Source: Crotophaga sulcirostris
Taxonomy: Eukaryota; Chordata; Aves; Cuculiformes; Crotophagidae
Assembly (NCBI GenBank): GCA_013397455.1
Contig: VYZB01000036.1
Span: 4,083,183-4,147,182, forward strand
Direction: 5' to 3'
Length of the DNA stretch: 64,000 bases
Shown here: positions 58,816 to 64,000 of the stretch, in pieces
Position numbering within the stretch: the first letter of the stretch is position 1
Layout of the letters: every line of letters begins with the position of its first letter
Position numbers and translations under genes: made by a program
Notes under the pieces: generated by a model
The model's database searches: none
What the model was told of the DNA's origin: nothing
What the model saw: the letters and a program-made list of their open reading frames with translations, nothing else

Positions 58816-61800
58816 CTGTGGTTTTAGAAGAAGGCTTTGTTTTTAGTTTTCACTCTTTTCTCTATTTGCTCCTCAGAATCCTTCTTGGCCTGCCTATTTC
58901 TACTTTTTATATCTAAGCTGTCAAGATTTATGAGGCTTTTCGTTTTCTTTATTTGTGTACAACAACATTTTGAAAAATATTTTCTAGTTTGTAGCACTAT
59001 CTTTTACTTTACTGAATAGCCATGCTGGCTTTCTTTTTTCCTTTTTCAAATCTTGTTTAGTAGGCAATATGCACTGTTGCTGTTTTTGCTATATGGTATG
59101 CTTCAGAAATTTCCATGGTGCTGGCAAGGGTTTAATTCTCTTATGTCTCCCTTTTATTTTAATTCTAAGACACTTCTTCATTTTTACATAACTTTCTTCT
59201 CTGAAGTAGAGCACAATCGTAGTACAACTTTTGGTCTTTGTTGTTCCTGTTGTGATATTGAAACGAAATATATTCAGATCAGTTTTACACAGTGGTATTT
59301 CTATTACAAGATTTTGTAAGCTTTGCCCTGTGAGATTTTGAAACACATTCTGCATGTTACTCACTAACACGATTATAACAAACTTCAGTTTCTTCTGTAA
59401 TTCTTTGGGGAAATAACATGCTAGTTTGAATCCCCTTAGGTTGAAAAGAAAACCAAACTAATACTCCAGAGTATGGATGAACTGTCTAACAATCAAGCTG
59501 TTGTATAAAGACATGTAGCAATTCCCTCTCTGGATGTCTATAAAATGAAAAGAATGATCTTTGTTGCATCCCTTTGTAAAAGAGAACGTGGGACACTCCT
59601 TCCAGGAAAGCACAGTGGACAGGGTGTACCAGGGAAAAAAGATGCCTTTGTGAAGCCCTGACCTAGCTTCTGAAGTGTGAAAGGTAACAGTGTTTCATAC
59701 ACAGCTGTGTGCTCATTGTTTCCTCCTGGCTTGCTCTAAGTGGCTTTCTGCTCCTTGTACCAGCTACTTCAAATAGCCTTTTAGATAGGTATTTAAACAG
59801 CCAACAGCCACTTCAAATAGCCATTCCTACCTTTCTCTGCACACTGTAGAGAGAAACACTGAGCTCTGGGTTCTGGATTCTGTAAAGAGGCACAGACACC
59901 GGTAAATCAGTAAATTTTTGTATGTGAGTTTTAAACAGCTAAGTCTTACAGGGCTTGGCTTTTAACTTTAAACTCCTGTTTATCCAAACAGTGTTTGAAG
60001 GATATTCTTGTTCCCCAGGCAAACATAACTTAGCTCCATTAAGAACATTTTAGACAAGCTTTCACATTCAGATGTTTTCACTTATGGAATGTGACTGCTA
60101 TAACGTTCAAATCAGAATGATGACAGTGAGTGTTTGCTACCCTTACCTACCTGAATGTTGTGATATATTTGGCATTGCTAATGGCAACAGTTAAACAGAA
60201 AATAGGTTTCTCGGATCTCAGGAAATCATACTAGGCTGTATAAACTGACTTTCATTTCCTGTCAAAGATTCAGTCAAAATATTTCCGTGAAGTATAGCTC
60301 ATCAACACACTAAAGTGCTGCTGCAGTGTACGGTCATCCTATGAAACAGGATCCTTCTGTAGCAATCTGGTTATTTCAGTTTGATTTGGTGACCTGATTG
60401 AGACACAGTCCAAAGTCAAGACTGGTAGGATTAAAATTTAAATATTGATTGTCTTAGGAAAAACCAAAATCTAATTTTGCATGTGCAAAGCTGTTACTGT
60501 AACTATAAAACCAACTACAAACTTTCCTTTCTCCTAGACAACTGCATTTTTTAATCAAAATGTGAAGTATGAAATTTACCAGAGGAAAAACCTAAAAGCA
60601 ATAAGACCCTTTTTCCTACATCAAGCATTCCTAACTGTGAAATACAGAATTAAAATATGAAAGGAATTCCTGACATTAATGAGTCTGACAGAAAGGGGAT
60701 GTGATTTAAAAGCTTCTGAAACATTTTCTCGTTAATAGGTCCCTGAAGTTATTTACTGTAATTTAGTGTACACCAAATTTTGGATAAGGCTATGGCTCAG
60801 GGTGGAATCTGCAATAAAATGTTTAATGACTATTGGATTTCAGGGAGTGCAGCAGAGTAATATCTACTTACTCTCATACTGTGTTTTCCTTCAATGGCTT
60901 CATTCAGTCTGATTACTACCATAAAAATTCACACCTGTCACTATCTATTTGTGCCTTTGTTTATTGATATCTTTCTCTTTTCCAATCATCTTGTTCTTAT
61001 ATTTTCATCTAAACAAAAGTTTTTTTGGAAGCAGTTGTTGGATAAAGTGCTCTGAACTGTGAAATAATATTTTATATTTCTTCACTTGGTTTATGCTGAA
61101 GCATTTGTTTATTTTGAATTCTAGAGCCTTTTTTGCAACATTCTAAAATCTGTAAAAATGCAATTTCATTCAAAATGTATTACTGTGGTTTCAGAGATGA
61201 GTACAGAAATTTTTCTAATGAACTGAGTACAGATCTTTGCAACTGAGGTAATTCACACTCAGTCTATAAAACAATGTTATCTACACTATTGCATTTTGCA
61301 CTCTCAGACACTGCAAAGAGTGAGGGACAGACTCCTCTGCTCTCTTTATGATTAATATTCTGAAGTATTCTCAACTTGTAAACAAAGGAGCGCTTGAAAT
61401 GGAGAGAAATAGAACATAATATTTAGTAAGTATTATCCCTTTAGGAACAGTGAAAATGAACTACAGATAATTCGAAGGAACTGCTCCAAATCATGTGAAC
61501 TCAGCATCACAATTATGGCTGGAAATCATACTGCTGTGCCTCTTCAGTGTTCAGTCCAGTGGCTTTTTCTGTCAGGAGTGGTAAATCCCTGCTCTTGCCT
61601 CCTGGTTATGAAGCACTTCATAAGACATCAGAACCCTTTGAAATGACTGCCCAGGGAAGAAGTTGCTCTGCTAATAGAGTTCAGTTTTGGTTCAACAAGG
61701 CTAGCCTTTGAATAAGCTCAGTCTATATTTGAATCATAATTTTCTGGCTTTACGGTTATTATGCTACCAAAAAGTACATTCTGTTTCAATAGTTGTCTCT

Positions 61801-64000
61801 TCTAGTACTGTGCTGTTGCTTTTAATCCTCGCCCTTTGACTTACTGTTAAAGTCTATTCTGCTTCCAGTGGGGAGTACTGCTTTGAGTGAGTTTGTCAGC
61901 ACAGCACGTGGTCTCGGGTGCAGGGAGGTCTGAGGAATCCAGGACATCAACAAATCAGTTAGCACAGTGGCTCCACAGACACTATCAGACCATTGAGGCT
62001 ATACCATTTCAAACAAATTTAATGATCTTTATACCCTTAGGTTGTTAATTATTAGAATATTCTGCTTCTTCCTGACTTCTCTCAAATGAGCTGTCCTTTA
62101 TTTAGCTTGCTTTATTGTAACTTGAACCAGCAAAATTCTCTGTCAGCTGCCACAGTTGCTTGATAGCACCTAGAATACAGTTCTTGATAAACTCTAGAAA
62201 AGCTCGAGAGAACAGCAACTGTGACACCTAAGTTCACAAATCGGGAATATGGTGTGATGTCATTCACAGAGAGACAGATCTACTGTGGTGTGGTCTGGTC
62301 TTCCTTACTGGCTAGCTCTGGGCAGTTTCCTACTCAGCCATTTACCTAAGTACTCTCAAGAGTCTCCAGAGAATAACTAGTTTTCTCTAGGCTGAAATCC
62401 TTTCAAGGAACTGAAGCCACCCAAACATATCTCTGAATATTAATTGAATATTCATACTGCTGACCTGATTCTTGATGTTGAGCATTTCCTACCAAAGAGA
62501 TCCCTTCTGTATCAATATAATGAATTCTTTCTGCAACTGTGTTTACTGTTTTCAAGAGCAATGGACTATGAAAGAAAGTGGAAGACAGAATTTCTCAATA
62601 GTTGGTCTGTGGCTGAAATTTATTTATGCAGAAGAAAGATATGTCTGTGAATATCCTGCTTTTTAGTGTTCTCTTGAATTCCTTGAAGTACAAAGTCATA
62701 CAACGCCCCTTAGAAATTAACATAAAAATACAAAATAACTGTGTAGTATGCAAAGTAAAAGAGGTTGGGCACAGTTTTAAATATAAATTAAGAACTGCGA
62801 ACTAATCTGATTCAGTAATACAAATTTTATGATTATGCAAGTGTGAAATAGATGTTGCAAATTAGCCAAATGTGGGAAATTGAACGTGATGAAATTGCAT
62901 GTTTACCAGTCAAATCTCTCAAATTTATTTTCAGTACCACTGTGGTATTTCCTTCATGGTAACAATGTAAGTGGGTTACCAAGTTCTGTGATCAGTATGT
63001 AATAAGCATGTGTGTTCTTATAAGAATAAATTAAAATTTAGCTGCAAAATAGCTGGAATTTAATAATCCAATCATCGAAACCTTGTACAGAACATGCAGG
63101 AAAAGTGGCTGACAAGAAGAGAGATTATTTTGTCTGCAGAAAGGAATGAAACACGTAGCCAAGCTACTACCATCAAGACAGCTTTAAGCACAGTGAAAGA
63201 TACGAGAAAGGTATAATCAGAGAAAAGAACTATAATTTTCCAGAACAAGATGGGGAGATTGAGAAAGAACTATTTAACAAGACAAAGGAGCACTCCATTT
63301 CAGTGCCTGGCATACACATTCATGCACAGACATTACCTCCTTGGGAAAAAGCTCTTCCTGGGAGGTTGCTCCTGGTGGGTGGGGAAGGGAAGGAACTATC
63401 CTGTGACAGAGAAGGTGTGCAGACCTTGTACCACCATGTAGCAGGATGGTCAATGTCCACATTCTGGGGAGAACCTTCATTGCTTGCCTCCTCACTCCTT
63501 TCTGCATTTCTTTCCCTCCGAAACAGGAAGATGCTCCCAATATGTCAGCACAAGGTCTCATTTTCTCCTTCTTTGGCAGACCATCTGATCCTTCCCTACA
63601 CTACTAAGCTATAACCAATGCTGCAGAGGCTCCTGACCCCCAAAATATTGTGCCTGACCCATCTTCCTACTGCCCACCTACTCACTCACATTTTCTCTCT
63701 GGCATCTTCCATGCTGCCTGCAGAGGTGGGCTGCTGCACTCTTTGCTTCCCTCAGTGTGGAGTTATGTATAGATGGTGATTTTAAGGAAGTCAGTATGAT
63801 TATGTAGAAATCTCTTCCAGATTCTTCTTCAGAGCCCTCTAAATGTACCATTAAATTTACTAAGCGCCAGGCTGTGGTGAGATGTTTTGTTCGATTCGTT
63901 CTGATTTTTTTCTCTTTAACAGGACTAACAAGGGGATTAAGACTGTCTTGCGTGTTTTAGACCATAAAGGAACAGAAGCGTACACATGATGACAGACCTT
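58816..64000. other. No gene recognised
   Basis: In the last 5.2 kb no exon, RNA or known repeat was recognised. An imperfect direct repeat of about 18 bases ('cagctacttcaaatagcc' at 59761-59778, 'cagccacttcaaatagcc' at 59805-59822) lies 44 bases apart. Open frames near 63250-63614 overlap on both strands and have no motif that I recognise. That part is slightly G+C-richer. Confidence 0.45.

Noticed and set aside
59761..59822. Direct repeats that could be the start of a CRISPR-like or minisatellite array
   Set aside because: There are only two imperfect copies in vertebrate DNA. It is most likely a local duplication.

Overview
The window looks like nuclear DNA of a bird. The evidence is a layered set of CR1 LINE fragments whose 3' ends carry short tail repeats typical of avian and other sauropsid CR1, plus LTRs of the kind scattered through bird genomes. 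The base composition is A+T-rich, of the kind seen in gene-poor avian macrochromosome DNA. No bacterial gene organisation, rRNA, tRNA or CRISPR array was seen. I cannot name the species.

No protein-coding gene of the host could be identified. Open frames are short, overlap on both strands, and lack recognisable domains or convincing splice structure. The window is best read as intergenic DNA or the inside of a very large intron. The only exon-like signal is weak: a minus-strand pair of splice-acceptor-like motifs followed by short open frames at 7967-8112.

Layout. 1-5 kb: unannotated DNA with one eroded CR1 (1885-2420) and a pyrimidine-rich stretch (3480-3905). 5-8 kb: a solo-type LTR (5240-5816), the 3' part of a second LTR family (7080-7269) and the exon-like signal. 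8-23 kb: mostly featureless, interrupted by G+C-richer islands at 10.6, 14.9 and 20.9 kb and a CR1 3' end at 15.4 kb. 23-31 kb: a dense CR1 cluster of at least three age classes, including a young copy broken by a 230-base assembly gap (24695-25433). 32.7-33.9 kb: an LTR of the same family as the 5.2 kb one, lying almost directly against a CR1 reverse-transcriptase fragment. 38.6-39.2 kb: a CR1 whose 5' end is inverted, as expected from twin priming. 40.7 kb: a perfect 38-bp tandem duplication. 48.3-49.6 kb: a G+C-richer block that may be a minus-strand LTR. 53.8-54.4 kb: a G+C-rich island followed by a CR1 3' end. 57.3-58.8 kb: an ancient CR1 and a younger CR1. 58.8-64 kb: nothing recognised.

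The features do not form a pathway. They record successive retrotransposon insertions: very old CR1 (23.7, 28.5, 29.9, 57.3 kb), middle-aged CR1 with ATTCTGTG-type tails or eroded ends (1.9, 15.4, 26.5, 33.4, 54.2, 58.3 kb), and younger CR1 with GATACTGT-type tails (24.7, 30.5, 38.7 kb). I saw no convincing evidence of a novel multi-gene system. The most interesting sequence-level signals are the paired change in the CR1 3' hairpin, the twin-primed inversion, and the possible minus-strand LTR. Family assignments rest on recall of consensus features, not on a database search.
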